From the NCBI GenBank assembly GCA_965221815.1, contig OZ244915.1, positions 1,674,001-1,738,000 on the forward strand: a stretch of 64,000 bases of DNA, written 5' to 3'. The notes below the pieces were generated by a model. That model saw nothing but the letters and a program-made list of their open reading frames with translations. It was not told the origin of the DNA and did not search any database. Positions 9,177-17,185 of this stretch are shown piece by piece; within the stretch, counting starts at the first letter, position 1; every line of letters starts with the position of its first letter. The stretch comes from JAPOXR01 sp965221815. GTDB taxonomy: Bacteria; Pseudomonadota; Alphaproteobacteria; Rhodobacterales; Rhodobacteraceae. The position numbers and the translations under genes are program-made.

Positions 9177-9205
9177 AGTGTAAGACAAAGTCTATAAAAT
9201 TTCAA
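9177..9205 (-). promoter_or_regulatory. Promoter/operator of the toxin-antitoxin operon
   Basis: On the minus strand TTGAAA (9200-9205), 17 bp, then TACACT (9177-9182). GTCT...AGAC inverted half-sites overlap the -10 and the following 20 bp (about 9166-9192), a fitting operator for the antitoxin. Confidence 0.6.
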
Positions 9206-9699
9206 GTTATTGAAAAGCGTAAGAGATAACCGCATCTGGCCTTAATTGCGCGGTGAAGTGTGCCTATCGATGCGGCGCGCAATTTGGTGCTGCAAGCTGT
9301 GGTTCACAGGGTGAGGTGTGAGCTCTCACGGGTCAACGAAAACGCTGGAAGACAGTGAGCGGAACCCGCAATATGTGACGGACATCGAGTCGACCTCTGC
9401 AACCCGAGATTATTGCTCTGCCTGCAAAGGACCTAATGTCCATTTTTTGATCCTGTCACGCTGAGCCATGGCATATTGTCGGAAACACCGGGCGGGACGC
9501 TTGGAAGTTTCTGGGTCGGCCGCACGGGGTTGAGGGAATGATCAACCGACCGAACTGGATCAGCATGTGCCGCCACGACTGCGGGGTGCCCCGGCCGCTG
9601 AGAGACTGGCGCGGCCGGGGATGACACGCCGTCCATGACCAGAGACGACACAATGATTTTGGAGTAAAATGGACCGATTGGGAAATTTGGGTGAAGCTC
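9206..9699. other. Gene-free stretch with a strong hairpin
   Basis: No believable gene. A 10-bp perfect stem CCCCGGCCGC/GCGGCCGGGG (9589-9598 and 9611-9620) lies about 80 bp past the glcF stop. It lacks a T-run on either strand, so it is not a standard terminator, but it may end or stabilise the glc transcript. Confidence 0.45.
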
Positions 9700-11004
9700 T
9701 TACGCCGCCGGGACAGTTTCCAGCCGTGACATTGGCCTTGGCGAGGGACCACCAGTTGCCCAATCGAGCAATTCGACCGTATGGACGATTGGAATGTCTG
9801 TCCCTGCGCCAATCTGCATCATGCAACCAATATTGCCAGCGGCGATCACATCGGGAGAAATTGCCTCAAAATTTTGGACTTTCCGCTCCTTCAGCTGTTC
9901 AGCGATCTGCGGTTGCAAAATGTTGTAGGTACCGGCCGAGCCACAACAAAGATGTCCCTCTGCTGGCAATACAACCTTGAATCCGGCTTTTTTCAGAAGT
10001 TGTGCGGGCAATGCCGTGACCTTTTGACCATGCTGCAGCGAACAGGCAGAATGGTATCCCACACTTATTTCCTTGTCCGGACAACTGGGAAATCCCAGGT
10101 CGGTGAGAAATTCTGAAATATCCTGAGTCTTCGCCGAGACCATCTCGGCCTTCGGAGCCAACGGTTCGTTGCGGAACATGTGACCATAATCCTTGACGGT
10201 GGTGCCACAACCGCTGGCATTGATCACCACGGCATCGGCACCCGCCTCAAGCTCACGGCTCCATGCATTAATACAATCAGCAGCAAAACGGTGGCTTTCA
10301 ACCTCGCGTCCCATATGATGCGAGAGAGCCCCACAGCAGCCGGCACCATCCGCGACCACAACATCGCAACCCAGCCGCTGCAGCAGGCGAATCGTGGACG
10401 TGTTGATGTCGGTATTGAGCGCTTTCTGGGCACATCCGGTTGCCAGAACCACGCGGCGCTTGCGCGATCCGGTTGCCGGGAAACATTGCGGATCATCACG
10501 CCAACTCACCGGTGGAACCTCTTTGGGTGCGAGTCGTAGCATCGCACGCAGACGTGGTTCGGGAACTAGAGAAGCGAAAGGCGCGGCCAGTTTGGCTGCG
10601 ACCAGTGACAGACGGAACCGCATTGGATAGGGGAGTATCTCCGCGAGCATCAGTCGCAGCAGTCGATCATACAGGGGACGTTTGTAGGTCTGCTCAATAT
10701 AGGAACGGGCGTGATCAACCAAATGCATATAATGCACACCTGACGGACAGGTCGTCATACAAGCCAGACAAGAGAGACAGCGATCGATATGGAGAACGGT
10801 TTTCTTGTCTGCCGGACGACCTGATTCCAGCATTTGCTTGATCAGGTAGATTCGTCCGCGCGGAGAGTCGAGCTCATCACCGAGAAGCTGGTAAGTCGGA
10901 CAGGTCGCGGTGCAGAAACCGCAATGGACGCACGTCCGGAGAACCTCGTTTGACCGCGCTGTTGACGGATCTTTGAGCTGCTTCTCAGTGAATAGAGTCT
11001 GCAT
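9700..11004 (-). CDS. glcF: Glycolate oxidase iron-sulfur subunit
   Basis: A 434-residue electron-transfer subunit of the membrane-associated GlcDEF complex that oxidises glycolate to glyoxylate. Two 4Fe-4S motifs are complete: CVHCGFCTATCP (from residue 25) and CLSCLACMTTCP (about residue 75). Two CCG domains follow (GCCGALSHH, HSACSLQHG, CCGSAGTYN). It is the last gene of glcD-glcE-glcF, starting 23 bp after the glcE stop. Confidence 0.95.
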   Translation of the reverse strand: MQTLFTEKQLKDPSTARSNEVLRTCVHCGFCTATCPTYQLLGDELDSPRGRIYLIKQMLESGRPADKKTVLHIDRCLSCLACMTTCPSGVHYMHLVDHARSYIEQTYKRPLYDRLLRLMLAEILPYPMRFRLSLVAAKLAAPFASLVPEPRLRAMLRLAPKEVPPVSWRDDPQCFPATGSRKRRVVLATGCAQKALNTDINTSTIRLLQRLGCDVVVADGAGCCGALSHHMGREVESHRFAADCINAWSRELEAGADAVVINASGCGTTVKDYGHMFRNEPLAPKAEMVSAKTQDISEFLTDLGFPSCPDKEISVGYHSACSLQHGQKVTALPAQLLKKAGFKVVLPAEGHLCCGSAGTYNILQPQIAEQLKERKVQNFEAISPDVIAAGNIGCMMQIGAGTDIPIVHTVELLDWATGGPSPRPMSRLETVPAA

Positions 11005-11027
11005 TTGATATCAACATCCTTGCTCTG

Positions 11028-12164
11028 TCAGTTCATCAGACCAGGATTCAGAATCCGGCGCGGGTCAAACTTTCGCTGTAAGCCTTCAAAGAATGGACTG
11101 AGAGATGCCGGCTGTGGATGAAAAGGAGAAATGGCCCGGCGTGTTTCCTGGTCAGCTCGGATCAGTGTCGCATGACCTTTGGTCAACTCACAGACCGCGC
11201 GCAAATCGACACCTTCGGGAATGAGCGCCCAGATCAAGCCGCCGCCCCAGTCATAGATAAAATCTGCGTCGAGTTGCGCGCGAATTTGTGCTGTCACATG
11301 GGGCGCATCGCCGGGTTTGACTGACACCCGCCATACATTTCCATCCTGTCCATGGAATTTCTCCACATCGCGCACCCACTTCCAGCCAGAAGCGACTCGT
11401 GCTGGATCAGTTTCAATTTCGGCTTCACCGAATGGTTTGAGCAACTCCTTGATCCGCTTCGCTCGGTAGCGCACCGAATCGGTGAATCCCTCAACGCGAA
11501 TCATGGTCACCGGATCACCATCCATTCCAACAGGAATATGTGCTGCTCCGGTCACTTCAAAGGGAGAACATAATGCCCGCGTTAAGGCCTTGATTGCGTC
11601 GTCATCTCTAAGACCGTGCAACAGCAGACAGGCGCGGCTCTCGCTGTCTGGAAGGACCTTCAAGGCAATCTCGGTCAATACACCGAGTGTCCCATGACTT
11701 CCCGCCATCAATCGCACCAGATCATAACCGGTGACATTCTTCATAACGCGGCCGCCATTGGCAATTATCGCACCATTGCCATCCACAAAACGAACTCCCA
11801 GCAAATAATCACGGCAAGCACCGGCCTGTATGCGTCTCGGGCCACTCGAATTGGACGCGACGACACCGCCGATTGTGGGATCCCCTTCAGTGCCAAGCAG
11901 ATGGCGATAATCCATCGGTTCAAAAGCCAGTTGCTGGCGATACTCAGACAGGCTGCGCTCGATTTCCTGCAAGCTTGTCCCGGCAGCCACGACCAATGTC
12001 AGAGATTCGGGTTCATAGCGGCTGATACCGGTCAGACATGACGTCGATAGCGTCTTGCCTTCCACCGGCCGACCCACATCTTTTGTCCCACCCCCGTGAA
12101 TGACAAGCGGTTCACGAGATGATGCAATTGCCGCCGCCAGTTCATTTTCGTCGGCTGGTGTCAT
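11028..12164 (-). CDS. glcE: Glycolate oxidase FAD-binding subunit
   Basis: A 378-residue member of the FAD-binding type 4 (VAO/PCMH) family, shorter than GlcD. The FAD domain shows LVIHGGGTKDVGRP, LTLVVAAGTSLQEIE, GDPTIGGVVASNSSGPRR and GGRVMKNVTGYDLVRLM. ATG 12164 overlaps the glcD stop (ATGA), indicating translational coupling, and is preferred to the in-frame codon at 12224, which lies inside glcD. Confidence 0.93.
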   Translation of the reverse strand: MTPADENELAAAIASSREPLVIHGGGTKDVGRPVEGKTLSTSCLTGISRYEPESLTLVVAAGTSLQEIERSLSEYRQQLAFEPMDYRHLLGTEGDPTIGGVVASNSSGPRRIQAGACRDYLLGVRFVDGNGAIIANGGRVMKNVTGYDLVRLMAGSHGTLGVLTEIALKVLPDSESRACLLLHGLRDDDAIKALTRALCSPFEVTGAAHIPVGMDGDPVTMIRVEGFTDSVRYRAKRIKELLKPFGEAEIETDPARVASGWKWVRDVEKFHGQDGNVWRVSVKPGDAPHVTAQIRAQLDADFIYDWGGGLIWALIPEGVDLRAVCELTKGHATLIRADQETRRAISPFHPQPASLSPFFEGLQRKFDPRRILNPGLMN

Positions 12165-13594
12165 GCCGCCCTGCGGGAACGCGAGACATCCAGCGGAAAC
12201 ACTTTGGCAGGGTTCAGGATCCATCCCGGATCAAAGACGTCCTTCACTCGCATCTGTGCTTCGAGATCATTCTCACTATATTGACATGTCATCAAATCGC
12301 GTTTCTCAATGCCAATTCCATGTTCGCCGGTCAAACATCCTCCCACCTCAACGCAAAGTTTCAGGACATCCGCACCCATGGCTTCGCAACGTGCGAGTTC
12401 ATCATCCGAATTGGCGTCAAACATGATGAGAGGATGGAGGTTGCCATCGCCCGCATGGAAGACATTGGCAACTTTCAAATCATATTTTTTCGACAGTTCG
12501 GTAATCCTGGTCAATACACGGGGTAATTCAGAAAGCGGTATGGTGCCATCGAGACAGATATAGTCAGCAAGCCGCCCCATGGCCCCGAAAGCCGCCTTGC
12601 GCCCGGCCCAGATCTTCGCCGACTCCTCACTGTTACTGCTTTCGCGCACGACCTCGGGCTTGTGCTTGGCTGCCACTTGCTTGATGAGACCCAGTTGCAT
12701 GTCGATTTCTGCGTCGGAGCCTTCAACCTCCACGATCAACAGCGCCTCAACATCCGGATAACCCGCCCCAACGAAGTCTTCGCATGCGCGTATGCAAGGT
12801 CGATCCATATATTCAATCGCCACCGGAAGGACACCGGCACGAATGATGTCGGCCACACAGGAACCGGCGGTTTCACATGATTCAAAGCCGAACAAGACAG
12901 GGCGGGCACCTTCAGGTTTGGGAAGAATGCGCAGAGTCGCCTCGGTGACAACGCCGAGCTGGCCTTCCGAACCACAAATCACTCCCAGTAAATCCAAACC
13001 GCCAGCATCAAGATACCCACCGCCGATATCCACAATCTCACCAGCAACAGTCACCATTCTCACACCCAACAGATTGTTGGTCGTCACTCCATACTTAAGA
13101 CAATGGGCACCGCCAGAATTCATCGCGATATTTCCGGCAATGGCACAGGCCAGTTGGCTTGAGGGATCCGGGGCATAAAAAAACCCCTCGCCCTCCACTT
13201 CCTGGGTCACCGACAGATTGGTGCGCCCAGCCTGGACACGAATGAATCGATTGTCGAAATCTGTCTCCAGGACCCGATTCATTTTCGCAATCCCAAGGAT
13301 AACGCTATCCGCTGTCGGCAATGCGCCGCCAGCCAGCGAGGTTCCAGAGCCGCGTGGCACGACGGGAACATTCTCGGTGCTGCACACACGCATGACAGCA
13401 GCCACGTCTTCAGTGGAGGTTGGCAGGACAACAGCCAATGGGGGGCAGGTATAGGCCGTCAGAGCATCGCATTCATAACCTTTGACTTCATCGGGGTTAT
13501 CAATCACCAACGCCTCTGGCACTGCAACCTTCAACTTGTGGACAATCGAGTCCTTTCGACCAATGATCTCGTTACAAGGTGCCGGCATTTCCAT
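12161..13594 (-). CDS. glcD: Glycolate oxidase catalytic FAD subunit
   Basis: A flavin subunit of about 477 residues, first of the operon. The FAD type 4 domain has VVPRGSGTSLAGGALP and YAPDPSSQLACAIAGNIAMNSGG. The C-terminal cap has VFHAGDGNLHPL and GEHGIGIEKR, with active-site His residues. The start is taken at ATG 13594, with GGAGG 8 bp upstream. A GTG two codons earlier is also in frame. The operon feeds glyoxylate into central metabolism, as when algal glycolate is used, which would fit a marine lifestyle (inference). Confidence 0.94.
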   Translation of the reverse strand: MEMPAPCNEIIGRKDSIVHKLKVAVPEALVIDNPDEVKGYECDALTAYTCPPLAVVLPTSTEDVAAVMRVCSTENVPVVPRGSGTSLAGGALPTADSVILGIAKMNRVLETDFDNRFIRVQAGRTNLSVTQEVEGEGFFYAPDPSSQLACAIAGNIAMNSGGAHCLKYGVTTNNLLGVRMVTVAGEIVDIGGGYLDAGGLDLLGVICGSEGQLGVVTEATLRILPKPEGARPVLFGFESCETAGSCVADIIRAGVLPVAIEYMDRPCIRACEDFVGAGYPDVEALLIVEVEGSDAEIDMQLGLIKQVAAKHKPEVVRESSNSEESAKIWAGRKAAFGAMGRLADYICLDGTIPLSELPRVLTRITELSKKYDLKVANVFHAGDGNLHPLIMFDANSDDELARCEAMGADVLKLCVEVGGCLTGEHGIGIEKRDLMTCQYSENDLEAQMRVKDVFDPGWILNPAKVFPLDVSRSRRAA

Positions 13595-13986
13595 CCACAC
13601 ATCCTCCCCGTAATCGGCTCAACAGATGTATCAAATTAAAACGCATGAGCTGTAATGTCGAATCCAATAGGATCGTTACTGCCCTCACAACAACGTGAAT
13701 TGGCCAATTCATGGTGAAGTCGGTCACTTGAAATTCCCGGCTGTTCCGGCTCTCGATTTTTGAGATTATTGTGCGCCGCAAAAAAGGACGTATCCCAAAT
13801 GCGTGGCAACAGTATGGGGCGTCCATCAACCACAATCGTGCCTGCTCAGCCAGCCAGTTCTTATGCTCACGTAATGGTGCCAATTCTCAGGTTAATTGAC
13901 GCGCCATAGCCATCTGTCCAACGCCCGGGCGGGCAGCATGGAGAGCGGTTGCCATCGGGGTGTACGGGTGCCGTCATGGGGCCTCC
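13595..13986. other. Gene-free stretch with a dispersed-repeat fragment
   Basis: The 28-bp segment at 13882-13909 (AATTCTCAGGTTAATTGACG and CGCCATAG) is one end of the longer repeat found at 32955 and 44253. A 103-codon minus-strand frame here has no motif and is not called. Confidence 0.5.
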
Positions 13987-15561
13987 TCACGTGATCACAG
14001 CCGGCTCCACCCGCACCTCCAGCAGGTTGCGGGCCTCGCGCCCGCAGACCACCGCGATCCGATGGAGGGGCTCCCTCCGATCCCGGTAGCGGTTCGCATA
14101 GCCCCGATCCCGCATCTGGGTGAACGCCTCTTCCATCTTCGTCTCAACGTCCGCGTCCCGGCCCGCCATCTTGAATTCCAGCACGAACACCTGCCCGCCC
14201 GTTTCGACCACCATGTCGGCACCCCCATGGCTGGAGGCCTCCTCGGTGCGCACATTCACCCCGATGGCGCGGAAACACATGTGCAGCAGACTGGCATACC
14301 AGGCCTCATAGCGCGCCAGATCCCCCGTGGCGTGCCACTGGTAAGGAATGCTGGCGAGGTACGCCTTGAGCGTCTCCGCAAAGCCTTCAAAGTCGTTGGC
14401 CTCCAGACGGGATTGCAGTGTCGTCGCCTCTTCCGATGGCACCCGGTTGTGGGGGCTCAGATCGGCCAGCAACTCGTCATTCAGGCTGAGGCGGACCTCC
14501 TGATTGGGAGAGTCCAACCGGAACAGGGTGCGGTGGCCCTTGCGGATCTCCTCCGTGATGGTGAGGTATCCTGTCTGGAACAGCAGAGCCTCGGCGCTGA
14601 TATTCTCGATCTCAAACTTCGCCACCCGTGACCGGTCGATGATCCGTCCTTCCAACTCCAGTGGGCTGAGGGATCGGGTCTTGAGGGTCTCGAACAGGAA
14701 GGTCGGGGAGCCCGTCTCAAACCAGTAGGGCTCAAACTTGCGATCTTCGAACAGCAGCAACACATCGAAGGGGTTGTAGAGCCGCTCCTCCCCCCGCCAG
14801 TTATAGCCGTTGTACCAGCGACGGATCTCATCGCGGTCCAGCCCGTCGAGCTCGGGGGCAAAGACGGTGTCGATATCGGCATCGGTATAGCCGCAGATCG
14901 TGGCAAAGCGGGGATCCAGGCTGATATCCTTGAGATTGTTGAGACCCGAGAACAGGCTGACCTTGGAAAACATGCTCACGCCGGTGACAAAGACAAAGCG
15001 GACATGCGCCGCACTGCCCTTGATGATGCTGTAAACACCCTGCAGATAATCCCGGTTGGCCTTCGCCCGATCCAGGTCGGGCAATCCATCCAGGATCGGC
15101 TTGTCATACTCATCGACGAGGACCACCGCCTTTTGTCCCGTCTGGCGATGAAGGTGGTAGAGAAGAGTTCGCAAACGTTCGGGCGGGGCTTCCGCGGGGT
15201 TGGGCGGATCCAATCCGGCCGCATGTTCGATCAGGCCGAGTTGATTGGCGATGTTGCGTTCGATCTCCGCGGGCCCGTCAAACGTCCCATCAAAGCTCAG
15301 CCGCACCACCGGATGGGTGACCGACCAGTCCCAGTGATCATGGATGTCCAGCCCCCGGAACAAGTCCTCCTGACCCGTGAACAGCGCCTTGAGCGTGTCC
15401 ACCAGCAGACTCTTGCCGAACCGCCGCGGTCGGGAGAGGAAGTAATGGCGACCCGCAGACACCAGCTGCCGGATGAGCGGGGTCTTGTCGACATAGTAGA
15501 AACCCTCGCTCCGGATTGTTGCGAAGTCCTGGATGCCGATGGGCAGAGATTGACGGGTCAT
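13987..15561 (-). CDS. AAA-ATPase-like protein with C-terminal PD-(D/E)XK domain
   Basis: A 524-residue protein starting LPIGIQDFATIRSEGFYYVDKT, the hallmark of the AAA-ATPase_like (DUF1703-type) family. Walker A-like SRPRRFGKSLLVDTL lies near residue 45 and Walker B-like AVVLVDEYDKPIL near residue 165. At the C-terminus GGADMVVETGG...FVLEFKMAG gives the D...E-x-K of a PD-(D/E)XK nuclease fold. The biological role is unknown, and such genes are often multicopy in host-associated and marine bacteria. ATG 15561 matches the family start. Local GC is clearly higher than the neighbours, consistent with transfer. Confidence 0.85.
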   Translation of the reverse strand: MTRQSLPIGIQDFATIRSEGFYYVDKTPLIRQLVSAGRHYFLSRPRRFGKSLLVDTLKALFTGQEDLFRGLDIHDHWDWSVTHPVVRLSFDGTFDGPAEIERNIANQLGLIEHAAGLDPPNPAEAPPERLRTLLYHLHRQTGQKAVVLVDEYDKPILDGLPDLDRAKANRDYLQGVYSIIKGSAAHVRFVFVTGVSMFSKVSLFSGLNNLKDISLDPRFATICGYTDADIDTVFAPELDGLDRDEIRRWYNGYNWRGEERLYNPFDVLLLFEDRKFEPYWFETGSPTFLFETLKTRSLSPLELEGRIIDRSRVAKFEIENISAEALLFQTGYLTITEEIRKGHRTLFRLDSPNQEVRLSLNDELLADLSPHNRVPSEEATTLQSRLEANDFEGFAETLKAYLASIPYQWHATGDLARYEAWYASLLHMCFRAIGVNVRTEEASSHGGADMVVETGGQVFVLEFKMAGRDADVETKMEEAFTQMRDRGYANRYRDRREPLHRIAVVCGREARNLLEVRVEPAVIT

Positions 15562-15928
15562 GTGAGCTGCCCCACACTTTGTGGTGTTCTCCAATCGTCA
15601 CATTGAACGGACATTGGGGTTGGGGTTAAAGAAGCGAGGTCATTCATTACGACAGCCCAGCGTTCCAATCAACTCAGATCCCAAGATCTAGGTCAGAGAT
15701 TGCGCTGAGGGGCAGTTTGGACACAGGGTCAGAATTTTTAATCTCCGAAGTATTGCATTGAAAACGCAGAAGAATAGACGTCTCTTGGGATGGAATGACT
15801 GGTCTCCTTCAAGCGATTTATTGTCTTGTGAATGCTGTCGCCAAACAATTCTGCAAACTTCCGACTTCCTCTTGACAGTTCTTGACCTCAGAAGCAATAA
15901 GCCCTAAGCGCAGTGACCATACGCCTTT
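15562..15928. other. Gene-free stretch
   Basis: Divergent intergenic space between the AAA-ATPase-like and DUF1285 genes. It is rather AT-rich around 15720-15800. No gene, RNA or IS end recognised. Confidence 0.4.
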
Positions 15929-16534
15929 ATGAGTAAGAACCCACGCGACGACGGTACGCGGTCTGTGCGACCGACGGTTGACACTCTCGCCAGCGCGGCG
16001 GGCAAGATTGCCCAGCGTGGGCCTGCACCTGTGCATCTTTGGAACCCGCCTTTTTGTGGTCAGCTTGATATCCGAATCGCCCGCGACGGTACCTGGTATT
16101 ATCTCGGCACACCTATCGGCAGGCAAAGGCTGGTCAAACTGTTCTCATCGATCATCAGAAAAGACAACGACCGGTATTATTTGGTCACACCCGTGGAAAA
16201 GGTCGGGATCTGTGTTGAGGATGTGCCTTTTATCGCCACCGATTTTGACATCAAGGGCTATGGCCGCGGCCAATCGGTGACTTTCCTGACAAATGTCGAT
16301 GAGCAAGCGATCGCCTCTGCCATGCGACCCGTGCGTGTCGAGCGGGCAGCGCAAACTGGTGAAGTGTCACCTTATGTGACGGTGAGAGCCAATCTCGAAG
16401 CGCGTATTGACCGCAAGAGCTTTTTTCGTCTTGTCGACATCTGTTGCCATGAAGACCGAGATGGCGAAAGCTGGTTTGGACTCTGGTCAGAAAACACGTT
16501 CTTTCCGTTCATTCCCTCCGCAGAAATCGATTAG
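15929..16534 (+). CDS. DUF1285 family protein
   Basis: A 201-residue protein of a family widespread in proteobacteria and of unknown function. Matching features are CGQLDIRIARDGTWYYLGTP near residue 43, RLVKLFSSIIRKDNDRYYLVTPVEK, and DVPFIATDF. It is a complete copy of normal length. In many alphaproteobacteria this family precedes moxR-type genes, which is not the case here. Confidence 0.82.
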   Translation: MSKNPRDDGTRSVRPTVDTLASAAGKIAQRGPAPVHLWNPPFCGQLDIRIARDGTWYYLGTPIGRQRLVKLFSSIIRKDNDRYYLVTPVEKVGICVEDVPFIATDFDIKGYGRGQSVTFLTNVDEQAIASAMRPVRVERAAQTGEVSPYVTVRANLEARIDRKSFFRLVDICCHEDRDGESWFGLWSENTFFPFIPSAEID

Positions 16535-17185
16535 ACGGAACTTCATTCCTGAAATCCGCCGTGAGTTTTACACAACCCATTGAGAATATGTGGTTATTGC
16601 GTGCGCGTGTGTCATTCTGTGCGGGATGTATGTTGCCCTGTATGGATTCGGCATCCCCCTCAGCGTCAATACTCGGGGATGTCCCGGAGTGTGTTGAAAC
16701 TCGTTTGAGCGGCGTTGCTGACCAATCTGTCCAAGATACCGCCGCCCCTCGTTGATACGATACGCGCCGCCATCAAGGGCAGGGTGATGTTCCCGTCAAT
16801 CGACGCGCGCTGCCCCATGGCCATGTGGCGGCAGGCCTCGAAACATTGTGATCGCTGGACATGGTCCGCATTTTCGGGCGCAAGGTGGAGCGGATGCGCG
16901 ATCTGGTGATTGCGGCGATTGTCACCCGCGTCACTGATCCGGCAACGAGATGCTGGCCATGCCACCCTCAACGTGTTCACGCCACCCAACAATCCTGACC
17001 ACACCTTCACCATGATGGCAACACCACCAAGAGGCCAGGCCGCGCCTTTGAACTGCTGGAGATCGATCCAGACAAGCATGTGGCCATGTCAATGACAGGT
17101 TGAATCTGTCCAAACTGAACACCAGACCCTTGTATTTATGGGCCAACAGGAACAATTATCGTCAAATCAACCCATGAAGTTCAGG
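16535..17185. other. IS-debris stretch without intact gene
   Basis: This contains a solo IS256-type end (listed separately) and about 400 bp of high-GC sequence with broken frames on the plus strand that look like transposase debris (for example MVRIFGRKVERMRDLV near 16860). No source family could be assigned. Confidence 0.4.
16675..16721 (+). repeat. Solo terminal repeat of an IS256-type element
   Basis: GGGGATGTCCCGGAGTGTGT followed by TGAAACTCGTTTGAGCGGCG matches the left end of the IS256 element at 44711 with few differences. No partner end or transposase is nearby, so it is a relic. Confidence 0.7.
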
